From Sphingobium sp. (lineage in GTDB: Bacteria > Pseudomonadota > Alphaproteobacteria > Sphingomonadales > Sphingomonadaceae), in contig JAGNYO010000007.1 in NCBI GenBank assembly GCA_017984895.1, positions 1 through 63,177 on the forward strand: a DNA stretch of 63,177 nucleotides, in the 5' to 3' direction. The notes below the pieces were generated by a model, which worked only from the letters and a program-made list of their open reading frames with translations, had not been told where the DNA came from and searched no databases. Positions 38,828 to 46,997 of the stretch are shown here, piece by piece (within the stretch, counting starts at the first letter, position 1; every line of letters begins with the position of its first letter). Position numbers and translations under genes: made by a program.

Positions 38828-39112
38828 ATGGCGGTGAGCGAATCGCTGGAGCATTATCGGCAGAGCATCGACAATATCGACGCGGCGCTCATCTATATGC
38901 TGGCCGAGCGGTTCAAGGTGACGCAGGCGGTCGGTCGCTACAAGGCCGAGCATGCCCTGCCTCCCGCCGATGCCTCGCGCGAGGAACGGCAGATCGAGCG
39001 CCTGCGCCAGCTCGCCGCCGATGCGCAGCTCGACCCCGTGTTCGCAGAGAAATTCCTGCGTTTCATCATCGATGAGGTGATCCGCCACCATCGGCAGATA
39101 CAGGACGGCTGA
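38828..39112 (+). CDS. Chorismate mutase (AroQ type)
   Basis: A 94-residue monofunctional AroQ-fold mutase that converts chorismate to prephenate for Phe/Tyr synthesis. It contains the helix-1 segment IDNIDAALIYMLAERFKVTQAVGRYKAEH with the substrate-binding Arg and Lys, EERQIERL and a C-terminal FIIDEVIRHHRQIQ helix. GGGGAGA immediately precedes ATG 38828. A long upstream in-frame extension lies over the opposite-strand prenyl synthase gene and is rejected. Confidence 0.9.
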   Translation: MAVSESLEHYRQSIDNIDAALIYMLAERFKVTQAVGRYKAEHALPPADASREERQIERLRQLAADAQLDPVFAEKFLRFIIDEVIRHHRQIQDG

Positions 39113-39172
39113 GCGTATATAGTATCGCGGGCGGGGCGGCCTACCTCCGCAGCCATCTGCCTGAGGCCTGGC

Positions 39173-39739
39173 TCAAAGCGCCTGTTCCTCATCCGCGAGG
39201 GACCGATTGCGTGCGTCGTTCGGTGCGGGAGCCTCCGCCGCCTCGCCGTTCATCCGGCTGTGGATCGCCTGGCTCATCGCCTCGCCGCTGGCGTTCAGGA
39301 GCGGGAAGCTGCGCGCGGTGGTGATCCAGCGCGGCAGGGCGGCCTCTGGCCCGAACAGAAAATGATAGCCGAGCGAGAAGGCGAGGAACGCCAGGGTCGC
39401 CACCACCAGGCCTTTGAGGGCGCCAAAGCCTCCGCCCAAAATCCTGTCCACCGTGCCGACCATCGAGGAGCGCACCCCCTGCCCCACCCGGCTGGCGACC
39501 AGCTTGCCAGCAAGAAAGGTCAGCGCGAACAGGCCACCGAACGCCAGCAGCGAGGCCGAAGCGCCCGCGCCGATCCACACGCCCACCAGATCCGTCACCG
39601 GCGCGAGGAACAGCCGCACCGCGATCACCGCCACGGCCCAGGCGAGGAGGGAAAGCACCTCCTGCACAAATCCACGGAGAAAGCCGGTTACGGCCATCCC
39701 CCCCATCAGCAGCAGCAAAGCCATATCGAGCGCGGTCAT
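39173..39739 (-). CDS. cvpA: CvpA family membrane protein
   Basis: A 188-residue polytopic membrane protein of the CvpA/colicin V production family, named after a requirement in E. coli; its molecular role is unclear. Four hydrophobic segments lie in residues 1-125, with GFLRGFVQEVLSLLAWAVA and VDRILGGGFGALKGLVV as family features. The C-terminal 50 residues are hydrophilic. It follows radA by 11 bases; purF, often next, is absent. Confidence 0.88.
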   Translation of the reverse strand: MTALDMALLLLMGGMAVTGFLRGFVQEVLSLLAWAVAVIAVRLFLAPVTDLVGVWIGAGASASLLAFGGLFALTFLAGKLVASRVGQGVRSSMVGTVDRILGGGFGALKGLVVATLAFLAFSLGYHFLFGPEAALPRWITTARSFPLLNASGEAMSQAIHSRMNGEAAEAPAPNDARNRSLADEEQAL

Positions 39740-39750
39740 GGCGCGCAGGT

Positions 39751-41139
39751 TTATCCGCGCCCCAGCACCCGGTCAACATACTGCGCGAGAGTGCGATAGC
39801 TATGGAGGGCCATCCCGCCCTCGTCCCCGCCGGAACTTGCGGGGATAGCGGGCACGCCGGCCTGCTCGAATCCGAGCTTCTTCGCCTCGCGCAACCGCAG
39901 CGCCATATGCGACACCGGGCGGATTTCGCCTGACAGCGCCACCTCGCCAAAGAAGATCGCCCCCGTCTGCACCGGCCGCTCGGCCAAGGCCGACACCAGC
40001 GCCGCCGCCACCGCGAGGTCCGCCGCCGGGTCCGCTATTTTATAGCCACCCGCGACATTGAGATACACCTCGCAGTTAGCGAAGCTCAGGCCACAGCGCG
40101 CCTCCAGCACCGCGAGCAGCATCGCGAGGCGGCCGCTATCCCACCCCACCACCGCGCGGCGCGGGGTCGCCCCGCTTTGCAATCGCACCGTCAGAGCCTG
40201 AATCTCGACCAGCACCGGGCGCGTGCCCTCCAAAGCGGGAAACACGGTTGCGCCGGTCACGCTCTCGGTCCGGTCGGTGAGGAACAGCGCCGAAGGATTG
40301 GGCACCTGCTCCAGCCCCTGCTCCGCCATTGCGAACACGCCGATCTCGTCCGTGCCGCCAAAGCGGTTTTTGAGCGCGCGCAATATGCGATACTGATGGC
40401 TGCGCTCGCCTTCAAAGCTGAGCACCGTATCGACCATATGCTCGAGCACGCGCGGGCCGGCGATGCTGCCATCCTTGGTGACATGGCCGACCAGCACCAC
40501 AGCCGTGCCGCTTTCCTTGGCGAAACGAATCAGCTCCTGTGCGGAAGCGCGCACCTGGCTCACAGTGCCGGGCGCGCTGTCGATGAGGTCACTGTGCATG
40601 GTCTGGATCGAGTCGATCACCAGCAGATCAGGCGCCGCCCCGCCCCGCCCGGCCTGCTCCATGGTCGCCAATATATCGCGCACCGACGTGGCGCTGGCGA
40701 GCTGCACCGGCGCATCGCCCAGCCCCAGCCGCCGCGCGCGCAGCCGCACCTGATCCGCCGCCTCCTCGCCACTGATATAGGCGACGCCAAGGCCGCGCCG
40801 CGCCATTTCCGCCGCTGTCTGCAACAGCAGGGTCGATTTTCCGATACCGGGATCGCCACCGATCAGCGTCGCGCTGCCCGCCACGAGGCCGCCGCCCAGC
40901 GCCCGGTCGAACTCGGCAATGCCGGTCGCGGCGCGCTCCGGCAGGGCAATCTCGCTGTCCAACGCGGTGAGCATCAGCGCCCGGCCGCCCTTTTGCAGAT
41001 CATGCCGCGCGGCAAAGACCGTGGGCGCTGCCTCCTCCGCCAGCGTGTTCCAGCCGCCGCAATCGTCGCACTGCCCCTGCCAGCGCGGCGAAGAGCCGCC
41101 GCACTGCTGGCATATGAATGTTTTCTTCGCCTTCGCCAT
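39751..41139 (-). CDS. radA: DNA repair protein RadA/Sms
   Basis: A RecA-like helicase-type ATPase that promotes branch migration in recombination. The 462-residue protein has an N-terminal C4 zinc finger (Cys10, 13, 24, 27), Walker A GGDPGIGKST (about 94-103), the RadA-specific ALKNRFGGTDEIG motif, and a C-terminal Lon-protease-like domain. A near-consensus SOS box starts 15 bases before the ATG, so the gene may be LexA-controlled. Confidence 0.96.
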   Translation of the reverse strand: MAKAKKTFICQQCGGSSPRWQGQCDDCGGWNTLAEEAAPTVFAARHDLQKGGRALMLTALDSEIALPERAATGIAEFDRALGGGLVAGSATLIGGDPGIGKSTLLLQTAAEMARRGLGVAYISGEEAADQVRLRARRLGLGDAPVQLASATSVRDILATMEQAGRGGAAPDLLVIDSIQTMHSDLIDSAPGTVSQVRASAQELIRFAKESGTAVVLVGHVTKDGSIAGPRVLEHMVDTVLSFEGERSHQYRILRALKNRFGGTDEIGVFAMAEQGLEQVPNPSALFLTDRTESVTGATVFPALEGTRPVLVEIQALTVRLQSGATPRRAVVGWDSGRLAMLLAVLEARCGLSFANCEVYLNVAGGYKIADPAADLAVAAALVSALAERPVQTGAIFFGEVALSGEIRPVSHMALRLREAKKLGFEQAGVPAIPASSGGDEGGMALHSYRTLAQYVDRVLGRG

Positions 41140-41153
41140 AGCCTAGATATGCA

Positions 41154-41168
41154 GAACATTTAGAGAAC
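41154..41168. promoter_or_regulatory. SOS (LexA) box of alphaproteobacterial type
   Basis: GAAC-N7-GAAC on the plus strand, which is GTTC-N7-GTTC on the minus strand, the direct-repeat LexA site known from alphaproteobacteria. A third GAAC follows at 41174-41177 with 5-base spacing. The site overlaps a possible radA promoter (TTGATG, 17 bases, ATATCT on the minus strand) and lies upstream of the divergent EEP gene. Confidence 0.6.
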
Positions 41169-41229
41169 ATCAAGAACTAAAATGACAGGGGGCTGGAAAC
41201 CGGCGGGCGTCTGGGTCATTCAGGGCGGG

Positions 41230-41949
41230 ATGAAACCTTCCGCACCACACACCCCCCATATCCGCATCGCCAGCTACAACATCCGCAAGGCCATCGGCAC
41301 GGACCGCCGCCGCAACCCCGAACGCATCCTTGCCGTGCTGGCGGAGATGGATGCGGACATCGTGGTGCTACAGGAGGCGGACCGGCGCTTTGGCGGGCGC
41401 GCCGCCGCCTTGCCGCCGCTGTTGCTGGAGCTGCACAGCGATTATCATCCCCTGCCCCTCAATGTGCAGACGGACAGCATCGGCTGGCATGGCAACGCGA
41501 TTCTGCTGCGCAAATCGGCGGCGCTGATGCGCTGCGATGTCCTTCATTTGCCCTGCCTGGAGCCGCGCGGCGCAGTGGTGGCGGAGGTTTCTATCGGCAC
41601 GGTCAGCTTGCGGGTGATCGGCATGCACCTCGACCTCTCAGGCCTGTGGCGCAGACGACAGGCAGCGGCGATCCTCCATGCTGTCAGCCTAATGCCGGAC
41701 ATGCCCACCGTGCTCGCCGGAGATCTCAACGAATGGAGCGCCGCGCGCGGCTGCCTCGCGGATTTCGCCCGCCATTTCCACTTTGCGGATACGGACAAGA
41801 GTTTCCATGCGCGTCGGCCGGTCGCGCGGCTGGACCGTATCATGTATTGCGGCCAACTGGAGGCGGTATCCGCCCACGCGCACCACAGCGCGCTGGCGCG
41901 GCGCGCATCGGATCATCTACCGATCTGGGCGGATTTCAGGCTGGTCTAA
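41230..41949 (+). CDS. Endonuclease/exonuclease/phosphatase (EEP) family protein
   Basis: A 239-residue protein of the DNase I/exonuclease III fold. It shows RIASYNIRKAIG (metal-binding Asn), VVLQEADRRF (catalytic Glu), GMHLDLS, AGDLNEWSAARG (Asp/Asn pair) and the C-terminal ASDHLPIWADF (catalytic Asp-His). It could act on DNA, phosphoinositides or other phosphodiesters; the family is promiscuous. I chose ATG 41230 with a GGGCGGG upstream. ATG 41182 would add 16 residues. It shares the SOS-box intergenic region with radA. Its stop overlaps the opposite-strand stop of the next gene. Confidence 0.87.
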   Translation: MKPSAPHTPHIRIASYNIRKAIGTDRRRNPERILAVLAEMDADIVVLQEADRRFGGRAAALPPLLLELHSDYHPLPLNVQTDSIGWHGNAILLRKSAALMRCDVLHLPCLEPRGAVVAEVSIGTVSLRVIGMHLDLSGLWRRRQAAAILHAVSLMPDMPTVLAGDLNEWSAARGCLADFARHFHFADTDKSFHARRPVARLDRIMYCGQLEAVSAHAHHSALARRASDHLPIWADFRLV

Positions 41950-43379
41950 TCCCCGGTGAGGATGCGATCGACCAGTTGCTTCACCGTCGGCACGAACCCA
42001 TTGGAATAAAAAGGGTCCTGCCCGAATTTATAGGCGCCATGCCCGGCAAACATCAGGTTCTGCTCCGGCGCGCCGCCATGGGCGATGTCCTGCAGGGTTT
42101 TCTGGATGCAGAAGCTGCGTGGATCGGCCAGCCGCCCGGTCGAATTCGTCTCGCTGTCCATCCAGCTCGAGAAAGCGCATTGCGAGAGGCAGCCCATGCA
42201 GTCGGTCTGGTCCTTGCGGATGAGCGACTTCTCGTCATTGCTCACGAATATCAGCGTGTTGTCCGGCGTCTTTAACGCGCTTTCAAAGCCCGAAAGCGCC
42301 CACGCGCGCGCGCGCAGCAGATCGCCCTTCGTCACCCAGAAATTCTTGCCCTTCACCCCTACGTCGAGCTGGTGGGTATGATCCCCCGCCTGCTCGAGCG
42401 AAAAGGCGATCTGCCGCTCGGACCGATCCTCGAGGTTGCGCAGGAACGGGGTGCGCACCGCCGACGAATAAAAGCCGGTGGGCGAAAAACGATGCAGCAG
42501 TATGTCGCCCTCGTCGAGCGTGGTCAGCTTGTCCTTCCACGCCTGCGGGATCGGGCTTTCGCGCGTCAGCAGCGGGCGGGTGCCGAACTGGAAAGCGATC
42601 GCGCCCAGTTCCGGGTTGTCGATCCATGCGTTCCAGTCGCGCAGATACCAGACCCCGCCTGCCATCACGATCGGCACGTCGTCCGATATGCCGCCCTCGC
42701 GCATGGTTTCGCGCAGCGCCTTGACGCGCGGATAGGGATCTTCGGGCTTCAGCGGATCCTCGGCGTTGGAAAGGCCGTTATGCCCGCCCGCCAGCCACGG
42801 GTCCTCGTAAACCACCGCCGCCAGCCACTCCGCCGCCTTGGAATAGGCCCGCTTCCACAGCGCGCGAAAGGCGCGGCCGGAGCTGACGATCGGCAGATAA
42901 TAGACGCCATATTGGGCCGCGATTTCGCTGAGCTTGTAGGGCATGCCCGCCCCGCAGGTGACGCCCGCCACCATGCCCCGGGTGCGCTCCAGCACGCCGT
43001 GCAGCACCCGCTGCGCGCCGCCCATTTCCCATAGCACGTTGATGTTGATCGCGCCCTTGCCGCCGGCAAGCTCGTACGCGCGTTTCACCTGCTCGACCGC
43101 GCCCTCGATGGCATAGGCGACCAGCTCTTCATGGCGATCACGCCGGGTGCGGCCATGGTAGATTTGCGGGATCGGGTTGCCGAGCGCATCATAGCTGTCC
43201 GCATTGACGGCGGAGACAGTGCCGATACCGCCCGCCGCAGCCCACGCGCCGGAGCTCATGTGATTGGAAACAGCGACGCCCTTGCCGCCTTCGACCAGCG
43301 GCCATACTTCGCGCCCGCCATATTGTATGGGCTTCAACCCCTTGAACACCTGTATCAAGCTCCTGACCGCTACCCGCAT
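41946..43379 (-). CDS. Nitronate monooxygenase-like FMN protein with Cys-rich C-terminus
   Basis: A 477-residue member of the 2-nitropropane dioxygenase/NMO superfamily (FMN TIM barrel). Visible family elements include VSNHMSSGAWAAAGGIGTVSA, AGVTCGAGMP and IVMAGGVWYLRDW, followed by AIAFQFGTRPLLTRESP. It is longer than classical NMOs (about 350), and the extra C-terminal region carries CMGCLSQC (Cys394, 397, 401) and a further Cys. That spacing suggests a metal or Fe-S site or structural zinc. It might be a dehydrogenase-type NMO relative rather than a nitronate oxidase. Confidence 0.82.
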   Translation of the reverse strand: MRVAVRSLIQVFKGLKPIQYGGREVWPLVEGGKGVAVSNHMSSGAWAAAGGIGTVSAVNADSYDALGNPIPQIYHGRTRRDRHEELVAYAIEGAVEQVKRAYELAGGKGAININVLWEMGGAQRVLHGVLERTRGMVAGVTCGAGMPYKLSEIAAQYGVYYLPIVSSGRAFRALWKRAYSKAAEWLAAVVYEDPWLAGGHNGLSNAEDPLKPEDPYPRVKALRETMREGGISDDVPIVMAGGVWYLRDWNAWIDNPELGAIAFQFGTRPLLTRESPIPQAWKDKLTTLDEGDILLHRFSPTGFYSSAVRTPFLRNLEDRSERQIAFSLEQAGDHTHQLDVGVKGKNFWVTKGDLLRARAWALSGFESALKTPDNTLIFVSNDEKSLIRKDQTDCMGCLSQCAFSSWMDSETNSTGRLADPRSFCIQKTLQDIAHGGAPEQNLMFAGHGAYKFGQDPFYSNGFVPTVKQLVDRILTGD

Positions 43380-43489
43380 TGTGCCGGGTGATTGGCCGCC
43401 TATAGCAATTTTTATGCGCCGCGCATGGAAAAAGTGCGGTTGCCTGGAACGCGGTGTTTCCGGCGTCGTTTCTACGCGAAACGCGGTGG

Positions 43490-44650
43490 TCAGCCTGGCG
43501 TTAGGGGCAAGGCGTTTCGCCCCATCGCCCGGCAGTATAGCGCGGTATAGCGCGTTAGCATCTCCGCTTCCGCATATTCCGACCGCGCTTTCTCCCGGTT
43601 GGCATCGCCCAGTGTGCGGCGCAAGGGGGCATCGCCCGCGAGGCGCGCCACAGCGGCGGCATAGCGCCCCTCCTCCTGCACGGGCACGATGAACGGCCCA
43701 TTCCGCGCCGCCACCATAGTGCGCACGTCGCCGACATCGGTAGCCACGACCGGCAGACCCGCAGCCATCGCCTCCACCAGCGAGATCGGGAACTGTTCGC
43801 TATCCGATGAAAGCGCAAAAATATCGAAAAGACCAATGAAATGCGCGGGATTGGGCATGAAACCGGGCAATACGACGCGGCTTTCGCACCCCAATGCGCG
43901 GGCCTCGTCCACTATCGCATCCCGCTCCGGCCCTTCGCCGACAATCACGAGCCGTGCTCTTTCCCCAAGCGGCGCGACAGCGCGCACCAGACGCGGCAGG
44001 TTCTTGACCGCGCGCAGGCCGGCAAGCGTGCCGATGGTGACGACGCTCTCGTCTCGCGCAAAGCCGGGAATAGCGTCTGCATGCGGCGGCGGGGCATAGG
44101 CCGCCACATCAATGCCATTGGGGATGCGCATGATGCGCCGCGCGGGCTGCGCCCATGCGCCCAGCGCAATCTCCTCCAGCACGCGCGAGGGCACCACCAG
44201 CGCGGATACCCGCGCCAAGGCCGCCTGCCGGAACAGGTTGCGCCTGGGGTTGAGGCGGCGCACCTCGTCCTCGTTGAAGCCGTCCTCATGGTGGATCAGC
44301 GGGGGCAGTTTCAGGAACGGCGCGGCCATGCGATGCGCCATAACTGCATCCATTGCGCCCCAGTTATAGGTCAAAACGAGGTCGAAACCGCGCATATAGC
44401 GCGCCCACCGGAGATAGCGCCGGATGCCGGGCAGTCCATGGAGCGATGGCGCGCGTTCCTGCGGGAAATCGCAGGGGACCTCCGGGGCAATCGCCGCGCG
44501 TGCGCCCATCGCGTCATGATCGGCGCTGATAACCGTGTGATGCGTGCCCTCGCCCCAGTGGTTCATCAGGCGCACCGCCCGCGCCTCCTTGCCGCCGAGG
44601 TTAAAGCCGCTGTGGAGGTGGAGGATACGCGGCGGCGGCCCCTCAGGCAC
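43490..44650 (-). CDS. Glycosyltransferase family 4 protein
   Basis: A 386-residue GT-B enzyme with the N-terminal Rossmann domain (ILHLHSGFNLGGKEARAVRLM) and the C-terminal nucleotide-sugar domain (TIGTLAGLRAVKNLPRLV, VIVGEGPERDAI, FALSSDSEQFPISLVEAMAAGLPVVATDVG with the EX7E-type pair). It probably works on a surface polysaccharide or glycolipid; the acceptor is unknown. I start at GTG 44650, which overlaps the stop of the upstream hydrolase gene. The longer frame to 44719 is inside that gene. Confidence 0.88.
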   Translation of the reverse strand: MPEGPPPRILHLHSGFNLGGKEARAVRLMNHWGEGTHHTVISADHDAMGARAAIAPEVPCDFPQERAPSLHGLPGIRRYLRWARYMRGFDLVLTYNWGAMDAVMAHRMAAPFLKLPPLIHHEDGFNEDEVRRLNPRRNLFRQAALARVSALVVPSRVLEEIALGAWAQPARRIMRIPNGIDVAAYAPPPHADAIPGFARDESVVTIGTLAGLRAVKNLPRLVRAVAPLGERARLVIVGEGPERDAIVDEARALGCESRVVLPGFMPNPAHFIGLFDIFALSSDSEQFPISLVEAMAAGLPVVATDVGDVRTMVAARNGPFIVPVQEEGRYAAAVARLAGDAPLRRTLGDANREKARSEYAEAEMLTRYTALYCRAMGRNALPLTPG

Positions 44651-45521
44651 GCGCCAGCACCCGCTCCAGCAGCCGGTCGATCGCCGCCAGGGCCGCCGGC
44701 TCGTCGAGCGTCGGCGCATGGCCCACGCCCGGCACGCGCACCAGCTCCGCGCTGTCTCCTATTTCCTCCAACATCCTACAGGCGGTGGCCTCGCTCATCA
44801 GGTCCGACAGCTCTCCACGTAGAATAGTGCATGGAATGCCGCGAAATGCCGCCAGTACCGGCCACATATCCACCCCCGCCTCATTGCCCGGCACCTTCAG
44901 CGGTTCGGCTATGCGCTGATCATAATCGAGCACGATGCGGCCATGGCTGTTGAGCCGATAGAGCCGCTTCGCCATCGCCAGCCAGTCCTCCAGCGCGTAG
45001 TTTGGAAAGTTCGCCGCCTGTGTCTCCGCCAGCGCCCGCGCAGCATGCACCCATGTCGGGTGCCCCCCGCCCGACCCCACATAAGCACGGATACGATCCA
45101 GCCCCGCCTTCTCGATGGTGGGTCCGATGTCGTTGAGGAGCGCGCCGGCCAGATTGTCCCGATGCGTGGGGGCCATGATCATCGTCATGATCCCGCCCAA
45201 CGAGGTGCCCAGAGCAACGAATTTTTTCAGCGCAAGATCAGTAAGCAAGCGCTCCACATCCTGCACATAGGTAAGCGGCACATACGTCATCGAGTCTTTG
45301 GAATAAGCGCTTTCGGCGCGCCCCCGCATTTCCGGGCAGATTACCCGCCACTGACCGGCATAGCGTTCCGCCAGCGCCTCGTAATCGCGCGCATTGCGGG
45401 TCAGACCCGGCAGGCAGAGTAGCGCCGGACGGGCGGCATGCTCCTTATCAGCCGCATATTCGCGATAATGCAGACGCAGACCATCGTTAGACCACCAGTA
45501 TTTATCTTCATAGCGCGCCAT
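44643..45521 (-). CDS. Alpha/beta hydrolase
   Basis: A 292-residue alpha/beta hydrolase with LCLPGLTRNARDY (oxyanion region), the elbow LGTSLGGIM (nucleophile Ser about residue 106), an acid in GELSDLM and the catalytic His in GVGHAPTLDE. The closest resemblance is to the small-molecule esterase/epoxide hydrolase-like group; substrate unknown. I chose MARYEDKYWW at ATG 45521 over an ATG nine codons upstream. It is translationally coupled to the glycosyltransferase and divergent from selO. Confidence 0.85.
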   Translation of the reverse strand: MARYEDKYWWSNDGLRLHYREYAADKEHAARPALLCLPGLTRNARDYEALAERYAGQWRVICPEMRGRAESAYSKDSMTYVPLTYVQDVERLLTDLALKKFVALGTSLGGIMTMIMAPTHRDNLAGALLNDIGPTIEKAGLDRIRAYVGSGGGHPTWVHAARALAETQAANFPNYALEDWLAMAKRLYRLNSHGRIVLDYDQRIAEPLKVPGNEAGVDMWPVLAAFRGIPCTILRGELSDLMSEATACRMLEEIGDSAELVRVPGVGHAPTLDEPAALAAIDRLLERVLARA

Positions 45522-45556
45522 ACTTGATCCCTGCCTCTCTGCTCCCATATTGACGC

Positions 45557-46951
45557 ATGATCCTCAGTCCGCAACCCGCGAAATATACCCCTGCGTCCGA
45601 TATTCTCGCTCTGCCTGGCATATCGGATAGGGTGGCGCCCGCGCGCTTCCCACAGCACATACTGCGCTATCGCAACGACCGCTGGGCGCAGAGTATAGGG
45701 CTAGCCGAGTTGAGCCAGGCAGAATGGATCGCGCATTTCGGGCAGTTCGATCCGCTCGAAGCCAGTCTCTCCGGCCCACTGGCACTGCGCTATCATGGTC
45801 ACCAATTCCGCGTCTACAACCCCAGTATTGGCGACGGGCGCGGGTTTCTGTTTGCCCAGATGCGCGATCATCTGGGGCGGCTGATGGACCTTGGCACCAA
45901 GGGATCTGGCCAGACACCTTATAGCCGCTTTGGCGACGGGCGGCTGACCCTCAAAGGCGGGGTGCGCGAGATACTGGCGACCGAAATGCTGGAAGCGCTG
46001 GGCGTTCCCACTTCCAAAACCTTCTCGCTGATCGAAACGGGCGAAGCGCTACAACGAAACGACGAGCCTTCTCCCACCCGCGGTGCCGTGCTGGTGCGCC
46101 TTTCCCACTCACATATCCGCATCGGCAGCTTTCAGCGCGCGGCGGCAACGGGTGATGAGCCGTTGCTGCGGGCGCTAACGGAGTATGCCCTGACAAAACT
46201 CTATGATGCGACACCGGGCGACAATCCCGCAGCCCAACTCTTGGCCCTCGTGGTCGAGCGCACGGCAGACCTTGCGGCGAGCTATATGATCGCTGGCTTC
46301 GTGCATGGCGTTTTGAACAGCGACAATATCAATGTCACCGGTGAGAGCTTCGATTATGGCCCCTGGCGCTTTACCCCGCTCTGGGAGCCGGGTTTTACCG
46401 CCGCCTATTTCGATCACCAAGGGCTGTATGCCTTTGCGCGGCAGGCAGAGGCAATCCATTGGGATGTGGCGCAACTGGCGTTATCATTGCGCACTTTGAG
46501 CGAAACCGAGCCTCTCGTGGAAACGCTCAATACATTTTCCAATCTCTATGCAGCGGCGATGCGGCGGCGCTTCTGCTGGCGGCTGGGTGTGGCGCGGGGC
46601 GACGAGGCAGGCGTTTCAGCTCAGATGGAAAGCGCCGTGCGTGCCCTGACCGCGACTCAAACGCCGATAGATCGCTTCTTCTTCGACTGGCGTGGTGGCG
46701 CGCTGCGCGGGTCAGACGCCGATGAGCGCTATAACGGGCCGGAGTGGGCTGACTTTCGTCAACAGATCGCGCCGTTCGCCAACCCCGCCGTCGCGCGCCA
46801 TCCTTACTGGCAGGGCGATGCCCCCTGCTCGATGCATATTGACGAGGTTGAAGCGATCTGGGCCGCGATCGACACGCGCGACGACTGGTCTGTGCTCCAA
46901 GCCAAGATCGCGCAGATCGGCATGCTACGCGAAGCCATGATGCAGGCATGA
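45557..46951 (+). CDS. selO: Protein adenylyltransferase SelO (YdiU/UPF0061)
   Basis: A pseudokinase-fold enzyme that AMPylates proteins on Ser/Thr/Tyr in redox-stress pathways. The 464-residue protein has YHGHQFRVYNPSIGDGRGFLF, LGTKGSGQTPYSRFGDGRLTLKGGVRE (nucleotide binding, inverted ATP), RLSHSHIRIGSFQ and HGVLNSDNINVTGESFDYGP (metal-binding Asn/Asp). It is somewhat shorter at the C-terminus than E. coli YdiU, and I see no selenocysteine or terminal Cys. Confidence 0.93.
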   Translation: MILSPQPAKYTPASDILALPGISDRVAPARFPQHILRYRNDRWAQSIGLAELSQAEWIAHFGQFDPLEASLSGPLALRYHGHQFRVYNPSIGDGRGFLFAQMRDHLGRLMDLGTKGSGQTPYSRFGDGRLTLKGGVREILATEMLEALGVPTSKTFSLIETGEALQRNDEPSPTRGAVLVRLSHSHIRIGSFQRAAATGDEPLLRALTEYALTKLYDATPGDNPAAQLLALVVERTADLAASYMIAGFVHGVLNSDNINVTGESFDYGPWRFTPLWEPGFTAAYFDHQGLYAFARQAEAIHWDVAQLALSLRTLSETEPLVETLNTFSNLYAAAMRRRFCWRLGVARGDEAGVSAQMESAVRALTATQTPIDRFFFDWRGGALRGSDADERYNGPEWADFRQQIAPFANPAVARHPYWQGDAPCSMHIDEVEAIWAAIDTRDDWSVLQAKIAQIGMLREAMMQA

Positions 46952-46997
46952 TGCCCGCGCTTCCCTCGCGCCTCATAATCGGGCATATTGCCGGCTA

